DNA from: Panax quinquefolius
Taxonomy: Eukaryota; Streptophyta; Magnoliopsida; Apiales; Araliaceae
Direction of reading: 5' to 3'
Length of the DNA stretch: 64,000 nucleotides
Assembly (NCBI GenBank): GCA_020205615.1
Contig: CM035163.1
Span: 46,159,652 to 46,223,651, forward strand
The notes beneath the pieces were generated by a model that saw only the letters and a list, made by a program, of their open reading frames with translations, ran no database searches and was not told the DNA's origin. Positions 22,736 to 34,237 of the stretch are shown here, in pieces. Within the stretch, counting starts at the first letter, position 1. Every line of letters starts with the position of its first letter. The position numbers and the translations under genes are program-made.

Positions 22736-24911
22736 TGTAAGACCCCAAATTTTATGAAATAAAATTATTCAATTTTCCTATTTAGTAAATGGTTAAATTG
22801 ATAAAAAGTTAAGGGTGATATATGTAAAATTTTCAAAATACGCAAGTGGTTATAAAATACTCATTGTTGTTTGAATATTCGTTTGGTCGTGGAATATTCT
22901 TTTTGTAGAGGAATATTCGCATTTACTGGCAAGCCCATTTAGGGGCCCATAATAGAATAACTCGCCGAATGAAGAAAATGACAAGTTTGAGTTTTTATAA
23001 ATAACTGCAGTAGTTATTACTGCTTAACACTTTGTTGGAATACCCGATGGTTAAAATATAGTAATACGCGCGTGGTTGAAAGAATGGCGCTGCGGTATTG
23101 CACATAAAGATTTTTAAATTATTGATTCTTACGTAAGAAGGCACTACTCAATAATTGTTACAATAATTACTGCTCAATATTTTATTTTATTGATTCAATA
23201 ATTATTGCGTTGATATTTTATATTATTGTTGTTTCAATAATTGTTACTTACAGTAGTATTTTCCATTATCGGATCAATAATTCATATTAATTGAATAATA
23301 TTATTAGATAGAATTATTGGCAATGTCTAGAAAGTTCTCACATCGAGGAGAGGTTTGGTCACCTAATCATGCGCGCCAAGATGAGAGAAATCCTTATCGA
23401 AAAGCTCCTCTTTCCTCGAACCACCGTTGTTGTCATAATTGTGATTCTCAGAATATTATTTGTGAATAATAAATTATTGATTTATATGATAAGGAAATAT
23501 TTATTTAATGCGGATATAATTGATGGATATATTTATTGTATGTGGATATAATTGAAGGAATTAATGTTGAGGTATTTTATCAGTATTTTTGTCGGAATGG
23601 AGGTATTAAAAATTAAATTAGTATTTTTTACGATATATTGCGTAAGTTATAATTTTTAATCCGACCGTTGGATCGTTGTGATTTTTGGATATGTTATACA
23701 TATATAAGTTGAGTATATGTCCACAAATTATGAACCGTTAAAAATTAACGTATAAATTGTTATGAATTTTAAGAGGTGACTGGTTCAAAAATTATTGAAG
23801 TTTTGAAATTTATCATTTTGGTGGAAAATTCTAGAATGCGTGGGCCCCACCTATGGTTGCTAAAGAAATGTGCTGAAATTCTAATTCAAATGTGGTGGGT
23901 GGCAATAGTAGCAGGTAAAGCCATCAGGTAGCAGGTCAAGTCTGCTTCGGCGTGCTAACATTTTTCTATAAATAGAGGGCTAAGTTAGAATCGAAAATCA
24001 CACCGGAAACATAAGCTTTCTCTCTTTCTCTCTCTATATTATCAAGCATATTTTGTGAGTATTTAGATACTTTGAGAGTTGCTATTCAAAGGCAAGGTTC
24101 CTTCACTTTACATTTCGATTAAAAATACCGCTTCTTTCGAGGTAATAAGAGTGTAAATTTGGGTTGAAATGGGATAACAGGGAATAGTGTGGTGGTCCGA
24201 GATCACAAAGTTTCTCAACACATTATAAAACGGCATGACATACAATATATAATTGTATTGTGGACCTAAGATGTGTGTGTCGTATATTATACGTCACTTA
24301 ATAATTGATTTTGGTGAACAACAATAGGGTGAGGTGGACCCAACTTTGAAAGGGTGTTTTGCCACTATCATACAAGATGTCTAATGACATACAATCTCGC
24401 GTTATCGTAAAACAGGGTTGTGCACATCCACTTGCTGAGTATATCTACGAGCACTATCTATATGATCTTGGAGTTGGGTTGAAACATAATATTCAATCGC
24501 AGACGGTGAAGATAGTTATATGTCAAGAGATGACTCACCATTGGAAGGAATATGATAGTAATCTTCTCATTTTTCTTTGGGGTCTATTGGATCAACCAAG
24601 GATAATTCTCTAGACATATGATATCTATCATAACTTAGATTCATGGCCTCCTATGTACGAAGGTTTTCTTGAGCACTTCCCAAAGATTTTAATTTTTAAA
24701 ACAGTTTTAGATTGTACCTTTATATAAGGTATCACTGTGAGGTGCTGTCCATAGTTGGGACATGAGTCACAGTTGGTATTAAAACTCACAGTATATGTGT
24801 TGTTGTATTTTGCACGACAATTGTAGTAATAAAGTTGTAGTTATTTTCTGTACCATGTATTTGGCGACTCAGAATAGGTTGGATGGATTTAACCTATTTT
24901 GGGGTGTCACA
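22736..24911 (+). mobile_element. Chromovirus F 3' LTR
   Basis: About 2.18 kb, closely similar to the 5' LTR. It ends GGGGTGTCACA and is followed by GTTAA (24912-24916), which repeats 20197-20201. The U3 hairpin block (23344-23424) is more worn than in the 5' copy. Confidence 0.95.
24377..24725 (+). pseudogene. LTR-encoded protein, F 3' LTR, truncated
   Basis: Same frame as 21871-22221, but a TAG at 24611 stands where the other copy has TGG, leaving 78 residues. Downstream codons still read on to the equivalent end near 24725. Most differences from the 5' LTR copy are single substitutions. Confidence 0.55.
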
Positions 24912-25069
24912 GTTAAACTGATAAAATATAATAGACATCAAGTTTAACTGCAGCGGAACAAGCAATCCATTAAAAGAGTCAAGTAGAGAATAAAATCTAT
25001 TATCTTCTATGATTTAAAAGGTTTTTCATCACTTTTATCGCTGAGACTCAACTTAATAAATAATCCACA

Positions 25070-25315
25070 TCATCCCTGCACTACGGCCAAGGATATTCAT
25101 TAGTATCACGACAAAAAATTATCCATGCACTACGGGCCAAGGATATTCGTGTATTCATCAATGGTCATGATTATGCCAACAACTGTCCATCAACGCACTA
25201 CGGGCCAATGAGGACTTTTACCACATTATTTGTAACATTACGGTCATGATTATACCGATAATCCCTGGCCATAATTATACCAAGTCCATCTATGCACTAC
25301 AGGCCATAGATGAAT
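25070..25315 (-). repeat. CACTAC-loop hairpin array, four units with changed stems (E2)
   Basis: Arms are ATCCCTG/CAAGGAT, ATCCATG/CAAGGAT, CATCAACG/CAATGAGG and CATCTATG/CATAGATG around CACTACGGC, CACTACGGGC, CACTACGGGC and CACTACAGGC. The last has eight perfect pairs although its arms differ from those of E1. Confidence 0.85.
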
Positions 25316-25539
25316 TTCAACAAAATATAAATATAAGGATGATGACAATGATATAAAAATTCAATAAAACAAGTTCAAGAATTAATTTAACTAAGAACTA
25401 ATAACGTCCAAATTGTCAACATGATACTTCTTTGTAGAGTAAAATTCAAGAATGCTCAGAATAATATTTCCATGAAAAGATACTGGATGAAGCGCAAATA
25501 TCAAGGATATTCCACTAATTTCATAGAGTATATGAAGTA

Positions 25540-25990
25540 AAAACTTTAACCAACCGAGTATAATAAAGAATGGAATAACAAAAGAAATCACCGAACTGCG
25601 ATAGATAGATCGCACAGCGGCGGTTATTCCAACGTAATAATAAATAACAAAACCAGTCCCAGTAAAAACGTCTGCATGTGATATTCCAACATAATAATAA
25701 AGACGGAACCAGTCCCAGCATAAAACGTCTAAATAGGATTTTCCAATGTAATAATAAAGATGTAACCGAATTCCTGTAAAACGCATTGACAGGATATTCC
25801 AATGTAATAATAAAGAATGGAATAATGTAAGAATTTCACTAAGTATAGGGTAAATTCACAGATATCTGAGTTATTCAAATGTAATAATAAATAATGGAAT
25901 AATGTAAGAATTTTACCAAGTATAGGGTAGCCACAGATATCTGAGTTATTCCAACAGTAATAATAAAGAATGGAATAATGTAAGTTCTCT
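25540..25990 (-). repeat. GGAATAA/TTATTCC tandem hairpin array (E2)
   Basis: Units of about 80-90 bases contain AATGGAATAAC and TTATTCCAA facing each other across an AATAATAAAG spacer. It is the complement of the array at 39895-40430. Confidence 0.75.
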
Positions 25991-26331
25991 TCATGAATAC
26001 AAAAGAAATAATACCCCTTACCGTAAAAGAAACTGGATATAGAAGTAGTGAAGTAGCAGAATACTTTACTTCTTTCTCTCTATAGTTTCTCTTTCTAGAG
26101 TTTTAGTGAATTCGTAAGAAATAATGAAGGAATGAACTTCTATTTATAGAAGAATGGACTGAATAGTAACTAATCCATGAACGGTCCAGATTGGTTTACT
26201 ATAAAATATTCTAATAAAACAAAATCTTTTAAATAAAACAAAATTTATTATATATATAATATATATATATATATATAATAATTATTACACCCCCCAAGTG
26301 ATAACTGTGCTTCCCCTTCCCCAAAGTCATT

Positions 26332-26332
<1 letters not shown>

Positions 26333-26381
<49 letters not shown>
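26333..26381. repeat. AT microsatellite in E2 LTR
   Basis: Pure AT dinucleotide run of about 49 bases. Confidence 0.95.
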
Positions 26382-26384
<3 letters not shown>

Positions 26385-27260
26385 ACATGCACCCACATTC
26401 TATATTATATACAGACATCCAATAACAATAATATTCCCACATTCCTCGTTTCTTTTCTTTTCTTCATTCCATGTGACAAACATAAGTTCCCACCTCCACC
26501 AAAAGTTATAAACATATGGGCCCCACCACTATTAAATAATTTTCTACCGATTATTTTGAAAAATGGGTAAATGGGGGTCTAAATAATACGCCAATATTTA
26601 CAACAAAACTTCATATAAAAAATCCTTCAATATTTTTAACAACATTTATCATCATTATTATAATTCACAATATTAATCGACTAGGTCGTTACCAGGAAAG
26701 AGGGGGCTTTCCGATAAGGATTTCTCCCTATTGGCGCGCAATTAGGTGACTAAACCTCTCCTTGGCAGAACTTCTAGACATCGTTAATATTGTAAATAAT
26801 AATATTAATAATTTCGTTGTCTCAATTATTGATTTAATAATATATAAAATATCGACAATAATTGAACAAAACTGAGTGACTTCTCACGTAAGCATCAATA
26901 ATCAATACTGTGTGCTACTATGCAACCATGCGTATTACTGTACTTTTACTATTGAGTAGTTTAACAGTATTAACGGTAAAACTTTCGCCGTTATTTTCAT
27001 AAAAATATTTTTGTCATTTTCTTAATCCGACAATAATTTTGTTGTGGGGTCCACCAATGATTATTGCTTGTGTTATACGATATTCCACGCTAAAACGCGA
27101 ATATTCCCCGACCAATCGAATATAATATAATAACTTGCATACTTTGCAGAATTTATAAATACTACCCACAACTATAACATTATAATAGATTCATTCCATA
27201 ATATTCAAAAATGATAATTATAGAAAAATTATCTTTATTCATAAAAGTTGGGGTCTTACA

Positions 27261-27523
27261 GTTTCTATATATTTTAAATAGTTTTGTAATAGGAATAGTT
27301 AGAATTAATTTTGAAGAATTGGAGATCAAGGAGCAAGGAGCGCTTGAAGACTCGTTTGTAATGGAGCCCGGGTTTAAATGTAATAGTTATATTTAAATAT
27401 TAATTCTTCCACCCCTAGGGTTTGACCTTTTGGTTCACTTGGTGGCTCTAGTGAACTAAACTAGAATAAAAGTCCATAATCAATACGAGTAGAATATAAT
27501 ATTTTATATGTGCATGCTTATAC

Positions 27524-27580
<57 letters not shown>

Positions 27581-28287
27581 ATGCGCGCTAAACAAGATAA
27601 GACAAAATTAATAACAAACCCCTCAAATATTTTATATTAAGTTGTAACGTTCAAAGATATTTGGAATATCGAACGTCGCCTTCTAGCATGATAGAAATAA
27701 TAGAGTATTGAATATTTAATATAAGTTTGTTGTGCATACACAAGTCAAGTATTAAATATTTAAGATTTTGTTTTTATTACATATGATGTTTATAAGGAAT
27801 TGAACATCACTGCTTTGTTGTGCACACACAAGGGTTGTACTTTTCTGTTCACTTATACGGAAATGCTGGGTCTGACTTAACTTAAATTATTTTAGTTCGG
27901 ATGTGCACACACTTGACCATTATGATTTAAGAGGCAAAATACAAAGAGTTGCATAGTTGATGTAATTGACAAGAGTTGTCTACCTATTTATTTATATAGT
28001 TTGTTGTGCACACACAAGGCTATATATATTTGAAATAGGATGCTTATTCTCACTAGCATATCTTTAATTAAATATTGTCGAACTATATATATTGAGGGTA
28101 ATATAGTTTGAAGAAAATAGTGGGGGATATAAATTTAAAATAAGACCTAATTTATTTTGGTAATTAATAAAAGAATGTATGCTAAAATGCTGTTCAGAAC
28201 AAATTCTTCGATTGGATTGAGGTAGGATTACTTGTGCAATAAGTTTCTAGATCATCTCAAATGGTTTTCTCATAATGGACTCCTCTT
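27261..28287 (+). mobile_element. Copia copy Cop-A2, leader segment
   Basis: It aligns with Cop-A1 from about 5122 to 6060 and then jumps to the equivalent of 7480-7530, so gag, protease and part of integrase are deleted here. The four TTGTTGTG hairpin positions (27726, 27815, 27901, 28000) are kept. It ends at CTCTT, the target of element N; the uninterrupted sequence is at 7526-7545 in Cop-A1. Confidence 0.85.
27521..27579. repeat. TA/TG compound microsatellite
   Basis: About nine TA units run into about nineteen TG units. The matching place in Cop-A1 (5430-5455) has only a short TA run, so the TG part expanded in this copy. Confidence 0.9.
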
Positions 28288-31256
28288 TGTTAGGAATAGG
28301 CATGTGAATGCTATTTCTATTTACATATGATTTGATTATGATATATATATGAATGAATGTGCAAGTATGCTTGCATTAAGAAAAGCTGTAAAGTCCTTTG
28401 ATATATTATAGAAATATATGTACAAGGACTTAGAATGAATTGATCAAATATGTTAGGTTGATCCTACATAAGATAAATAGCTTTGTAAATCCCTTAAAAC
28501 GAAATGATGTACAAGGAATATAAATATAGAAAGATCAAGCATGTTAGGTTGATCTTACGATGTAATAGATAGGCTTGTCTGGTCGTCGAGCATTGCACCA
28601 GAAATTGTAGTCTGCCAGGAGAGTCAAGGAAAACTCGAGAGCTATCAAGGCAGAATCGTAGTCTACAAGACAGTAGATCTCGGAGTTCATAGACTGCTAG
28701 TAGAGACGAGGAAGGATCGTAGTGTGTCGAGGAGAACTTCTTTGGAGCCGTAGTCTGCTGAGGAAGTCATGTTTAGAATCGTTGAGACAGCCTGCCTACG
28801 AGCCGACCGAGCATCTGCCGAAGCCAAGTCAAGAATCGTAGACTACACTCAGAGTCGTAGATTCTACTGATCATATCAGAGGCAGAGATCGTAGTCGAGC
28901 AATATCAGATGAAGACAACGAACACAAAGTCAGAAATTATAGAGTATCAAGATCTGATCTCGGAGTCGTAGTGTCTGCATAGCCGAAGCTAAATCGTAGA
29001 GTGTAGAACTGAGACTTTAACAGATGTGCTCACAACGCCAAGGCAGAATCGTACACGATTCTCAATAATTGAGCACTCCCAGAATATCCAAAGGAATGAA
29101 GCCTCTAGTCTAAGCTGCAAAGATACATCCCACCTGAAGGAAACCAGAGAGCACTCAACAAATGGCATGCAAGCTAATGAAAGATCTAAGCACCAACCCA
29201 ATCAGCATCCAGATTGAGTTGTGAAGCCATTCGAGATGAAGTCTTCCACAAGTTGATCAAAAGAAGACTTCAGTAATTGACTAAGGAAAGTCAGCAAGTG
29301 CAGTAGCTGTCAAGCAGACAGAAGACGACTATCTTGGAAGCAACCAGGATCGTAGTGTTTGCCAAACAAAGAAAGAACTGATGGAGTGTACACTAAGATA
29401 CTGGTCAGCCTCTGAAGAACAAGGATAAAGTGATTAAGCTTTGGGTCAGTCCATTGATGATAAGTTAACGGAAGATCACAAGGAGAAAGCGAGATGGACA
29501 AGCCACAAATTTGAAGTGTCTTGTTAATCAGAAGGGGCTAGAAAAAAGAATCAAGCCATCAGTATCTGAGATCAGTCGAGGCAAATAGAAGTGTTGAGGC
29601 ACTGCACAAGAGAAGGAAGAGGTGTTCTACATTTAAGATCCAATCAACACTCTTCAATATCATAGTGTTAACTCTACATGTCAATGAGCAATAGTCAACA
29701 AGACACTACGATCAGGTCCAAGAAAGCAAGCATCAGAATCGTAGAGTTCGGTCATCCGAAGATTGAAGCATTGGCAACAGTTCAATCTAAAGATTGGTAT
29801 TCGGACAAGAGCTTATTGAGAGCATCGATGCAAAAGGAGAACCTCTGATATAGAAATCAGAAGGGGGAAATAAAGTTATCGACCTACCTGAGACATCAAA
29901 GTAACATCTCTGATGGGGTAGGTGAAACAGTAGACTACAATGTCAGAAATTCATTTTATGTCACATCTGCAGTCTGCACCAAACAACTCGAGACCTGTGA
30001 AGCAATTTGAATAGCTCTCAATGGCTACTTTCTAACGGGAAGATTGGCAAGGAGTATAAATCAGAAAGAGCTTCAAAGATCAAGGGTTGCTGGAGTTGCT
30101 GAGTTTGAAGAAATGGTGGGCTGATCTAACCAACGAAAAATAGTGAGTGACCAATGAAGGTCCAAAGGCTCACTCTACGATCCATCAAGAACACTTAGAA
30201 ATAGATAAATAACGAAGTAGAAGTGAGAGTTCTACAATGTAGAAGTAAGAGTTCTACTACAAGAAGAGTGTTCTGAACTGCCAAGAGAAAGAAGAGTATC
30301 AATGTCATCTTGATGTCAATCATGGGAAGACTCTAAGTACCAAAGAGAAGAGCCTACAGTCATCTTAGCAAGTCCATCATGAGAAGGGATCAAGTATTAA
30401 GAAAGAATATCACCAACTCCATCATGCTATCAAACATGAGAAAGTTTCTAAGTACCTAGCAGAAGAGCTTACAGTCATCTTAGAAACTCATCATGTGCAG
30501 TCATCAAGTATCAAGAAGAATGATCTTTAAGGAAGTTCATCAAGGGATTATTAGAAGTGGTTGAGTAACTAAAGAAGCTGAGCATCATGCAACACTCAAC
30601 TGCACTTCAAGGATGATCACGCCAAGCTGCTAAGTACAGAAGATGTTCAGAGCTTAAAGACATCTTAGCAGCTCAGCACCAACAACAACAACAAACAAAC
30701 AACTCAACAACAAGAAGCCAGGGCCTGAGGGGTCCTTGTCCGGAGGGACTAAATGAAGATTCCAAGCATGCCGGGCTTGAAGAGTTCCTAAGGAACTAGA
30801 GAAGTTCCAAGACTGTTGGCCTTGAAGAGTTCTTAGTGAACTGAAGTCCCAAGGTCACGGCCTCAAGGAATCCTAGTGATTCGTGTCTTTGCCTTCTTCC
30901 TTATTGGAAATCCAGCTAGTTGAAAGCAGAAGAGTGGATTAGGAGCTTGAGTCTTTGAACCACTTAAAACTCCTTGTGTATTTTACTTTATGTCATTTAC
31001 TTTATGTACATTAACTGCTATAACTGCTATGTATGTTTTAACTGCTTACCACTGAACTAACTCTACGAACAATGTATGTAAGATTATGAATATATCAATG
31101 AAGGGGATCTTTTACTTATTCCGCTGTGTTTGAAAAGATTCTTATACTTGTCATATGCTAAATTATTAGCAATACAAAATGAACCAGAAAAGTATTTGAA
31201 ATAAAAAGGATCTATTCAACCCCCCTTCTAGATCTATTATGCCTCTCGAACTAACA
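28288..31256 (+). mobile_element. Non-autonomous element N, 5' LTR
   Basis: It starts TGTTAGGAATAGG and ends ...CTTCTAGATCTATTATG then ACTAACA, followed by an ATTGGTATC primer site. The C-run then GATCTATT ending is typical of Ty1/copia LTRs. It is 2969 bases long with a TATA candidate at 30055-30062. The motif RATCGTAG recurs about a dozen times between 28600 and 29750. Just before the end is a diverged threefold repeat (GGCTTGAAGAGTTC-like, 30775-30875). CTCTT at 28283-28287 repeats at 42044-42048. Confidence 0.9.
28600..29750 (+). repeat. Dispersed RATCGTAG motif in N LTR
   Basis: Copies of GAATCGTAGTCTAC-like text lie near 28605, 28653, 28714, 28745, 28776, 28833, 28852, 28887, 28963, 28991, 29046, 29348 and 29736. 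Several extend to near-palindromes (CGTAGTCTAC, CGTAGACTAC). The motif also occurs in the interior (for example 32246, 33518, 33567, 36137, 36186, 36353). Confidence 0.7.
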
Positions 31257-31258
31257 AT

Positions 31259-31272
31259 TGGTATCGAGAAGC
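31259..31272 (+). other. N primer-binding site
   Basis: TGGTATCGAGAAGC resembles the initiator-Met type site TGGTATCAGAGC with small changes, three bases after the LTR. Confidence 0.75.
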
Positions 31273-34237
31273 GGGTTCTCATACTTATATTCAAAAGCTA
31301 ATCGCTTTGAGTCTGATCCTAGGCACAAACATTGTTCTAAACTTAGTTTACTAGTAAGTCACTTGTTGTATGTAGATGAGCTCATACGTTGGAAATATTG
31401 TGTACATGTAAATATGTATATACACCTGAAGCTGCTCAGATTGGTCCATGTTCTTGATTGCCATATCAACAAGACCAATCCTTGCTCGCGGTCAATCTTG
31501 TAGTCTGAAGACCAGGCTAGAAAGCTCAAAAGACATCAACAATAAAGAGTCAAACATCCACCAGCCTGAAAAGATAAAAAGGCCACACATGCTAAGAAAT
31601 GCTTATCCAGAGAAGAAAGAAGAACTTCTCAAACATGTATCTGGCCAACCAACAGCTGGATGTAAACCTTGTGAACTCAAGGATGTCAAAGAACTAAAGA
31701 TGCTGATATTCTCTTAGCTTGCATCTTCAAGACCACGACTGATTGATTGAAGGTCAACTAGAGCAACTAGCTATCAGGAGCAAATGAGAAACTATGCACA
31801 TCAATGCCTAAACTCAGTATATCTAAGATAAATAACTGTTAAGAAACTGACAGTAAAAAAGTACGGTTCCTCACTAATATAAATATGTACATCATGATTA
31901 CACCTCCTTATGAACTATAACAGTATTTTATCAAGGAATCATAATCTACCTAAAAAGGTGAAGAGAGAAAGTACACTGAGGGTGGAAACTCAAATGCCTA
32001 TAAACTTTCTCTCCATCCAAGTTTTAGGTTGAAGATGACATCTTGAAAGAAATCTGAAATGGGTCATAAGAGCATCACATGTTAAATTAATTTTATGTGA
32101 AGTAATCTTTGATGATGGGTTAGTATGTATGTACAACCTATGGTCTAAGTGTTTAATAACACACAGAGTATGATCAGTTCTACAAGAGTATCTTGAAGAT
32201 TCGTAGAAACTGATCACCTCCATGAATCAACCAGATACAAATAAGTCGTAGAGTTGATTCTCACTCTATGAACATTTAAACCCTGTAAACATAACCTAGC
32301 AAATGATGAAACCATCAAAGAAAAAGAGTGTTTTATTAAAATAGCAAATCTTACACACACTCACCATCATGCATCTCAAAATGTATTATCTAAATTAGTT
32401 ACATGCATGAATATGATTGTTGGTGATCAATATGATGATTATCCAAATATATGAGGAACAGGGGTTTAGAAAACTAACCTAGCAGGACCCATTTAACCAT
32501 GGGTACCAAAAATAGAAATTTATAACCTGTAGGTACCTGATCTATCTAGCCACACTAAGGAATGCTAAAGAAGAAGACTTCATTCAAGAAAATTCAACCA
32601 ACAGAAGGCTTAAGACTGTTCAGAAATGATTCTGATAAAACTCCTATATGTCAAAGCCTATCCTTGAAGACTTGCTGAGCTAATTTGAATGAAGTTCACA
32701 TTGTTGCTGATCCTTATAAGGAAGCAAGTCATTCAACCAAAGATGTAAAAGGGTCTTAGATGCTCAATCATTCAAAGCATGTCATAAGAGAAGAATCCTC
32801 AAGGAAGCTCACCATAGAGGATCATCGAGCATCAAACATGAGGAACTCATTACGGGAGCAGAACTCCACAAGTACAAACTGTAAAAGAAGACTACGTTCG
32901 TAGTGTTGTCAAATGATTGTAGAATGATCAGTCCTGGAGATATCCATGTCTATGATGTAAACAGATTTAATTGTCAGTGGTGATTCTAGTCAGAAAGATA
33001 CATGCAAGGATACCTCTTAATGCACATGAAGAAAAGGAAATCACACCTCACTGAAAAGACAACATCAACCATAGGGGAGCAGTGATCTGTTAAGGAACAA
33101 CAACACTGAGATATTCTATGAAGCAATGTACCAGCTACTGAGTCCCAAAACTTTGTGGCTGATGAACCAAATGAAGATCCATAGTCAGTAGGAACGTCTC
33201 AAAACGTACTACTGATAACCTATCAGCCACCCAACTCAAAATCGTTGAGTATCTACGATCAAACACCTGATCATAGTACAGGAGGACGCCACAATTACAG
33301 CCAGTGCAAATGTCTAAAGTTGGAAGAGGAACTCCTCAGCAGAAAAGGTCAAATGAGATATCAGTGCAAATCACTTCTAAAAGTATTTCATCTGGAAAGC
33401 GCCTCAGGGACAAACCTGACCCTTAGCTCACTCTAAGAGGTTGGCCCTTCCTGAGCTACCTTAACCTAGAAGGATTGCTTAATCAAGTTCATCTCAGGGA
33501 CCAAGACAGTCAACTATCGTAGAGTAGAGTTTGAAGAAAACTCAATGATCGTGGTGCAAACTTAAAGATCGTAGAAGCAGACTCGACGATCGCAGTCTTA
33601 CCAGAAGATACTCTAGCTCATAAGGAGCTTGGAAGAATGAGACAACTGCTCTACAATTCTAAATTATGAGGAGATTAGTTCGAATACAGCTTGGAAAGAC
33701 ATCGTACAAACGCACATTAGAACTTAAGTGCCCAAACTGGCTTAGGGTATATCAGTGGTCAAGCTATGCAGTTTCAAAATGAGGATTAATGTCAAAACCA
33801 TCCACTGCAACATCTCTCAAAAGTTGATCGTTGAGTCAACAAAGGAAAACGTAAAGTCTATAGCTGCCTTACCATGCTACTCTACGAACCAAAGAGGTCA
33901 ATAGTCAATCCACGTCAATTAAACATCTACTCTCCTAAAAGAGATATCTAACTAAAAAGTTTATGGGGAGTTATAGCTCATTACTGGGCATCGTTCAACC
34001 AATGGTTAGTTGACACATGACTACTTATGCAGAGTCAGAGGAAACTGCCATAAAGACAAATTCAAATCTGCAAACAGTTATCAGAAACTATCGAAACTCT
34101 CTCCCTCCCATTTTAAAACTTTAGAATCCTTTTTGAAGCCAAAATCTTTTAACCCTCTAGAGCCTTGCCCAAATCACAGTCAACTATCTCTTTTAAGACT
34201 CCCTAAATCACATACCCATATACCTTGAACTCTTCAA
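31273..34237 (+). other. N long non-coding interior, no gag or pol seen
   Basis: About 3 kb in which I can identify no Gag, protease, integrase or RT text in any frame. Only short frames are present. The last 150 bases are pyrimidine-rich (CTCTCTCCCTCCC at 34099-34111) and look like a leader to the frame starting at 34238. The RATCGTAG motif occurs several times. Confidence 0.6.

Larger units (their letters stand above)
24917..27260 (-). mobile_element. Chromovirus E2 5' LTR, second segment
   Basis: It continues from 20201 and ends GGGGTCTTACA at 27250-27260. Contents in order: CACTAC-loop hairpins (25070-25315), TTATTCC/GGAATAA hairpin array (25540-25990), reversed TATA box (26141-26148), TA microsatellites (26250-26280 and 26333-26381), and the U3 hairpin block (26693-26764). 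Its right neighbour is the Cop-A2 leader. Confidence 0.9.

Noticed and set aside
26248..26442. Frame of repeated Tyr-Ile
   Set aside because: It is a translated AT microsatellite.
28989..29217. Frames of 60-70 codons repeated at 37351-37677
   Set aside because: They lie in the two LTRs of N, occur in both strands, and show no protein-like constraint. The duplication is due to the LTR pair.
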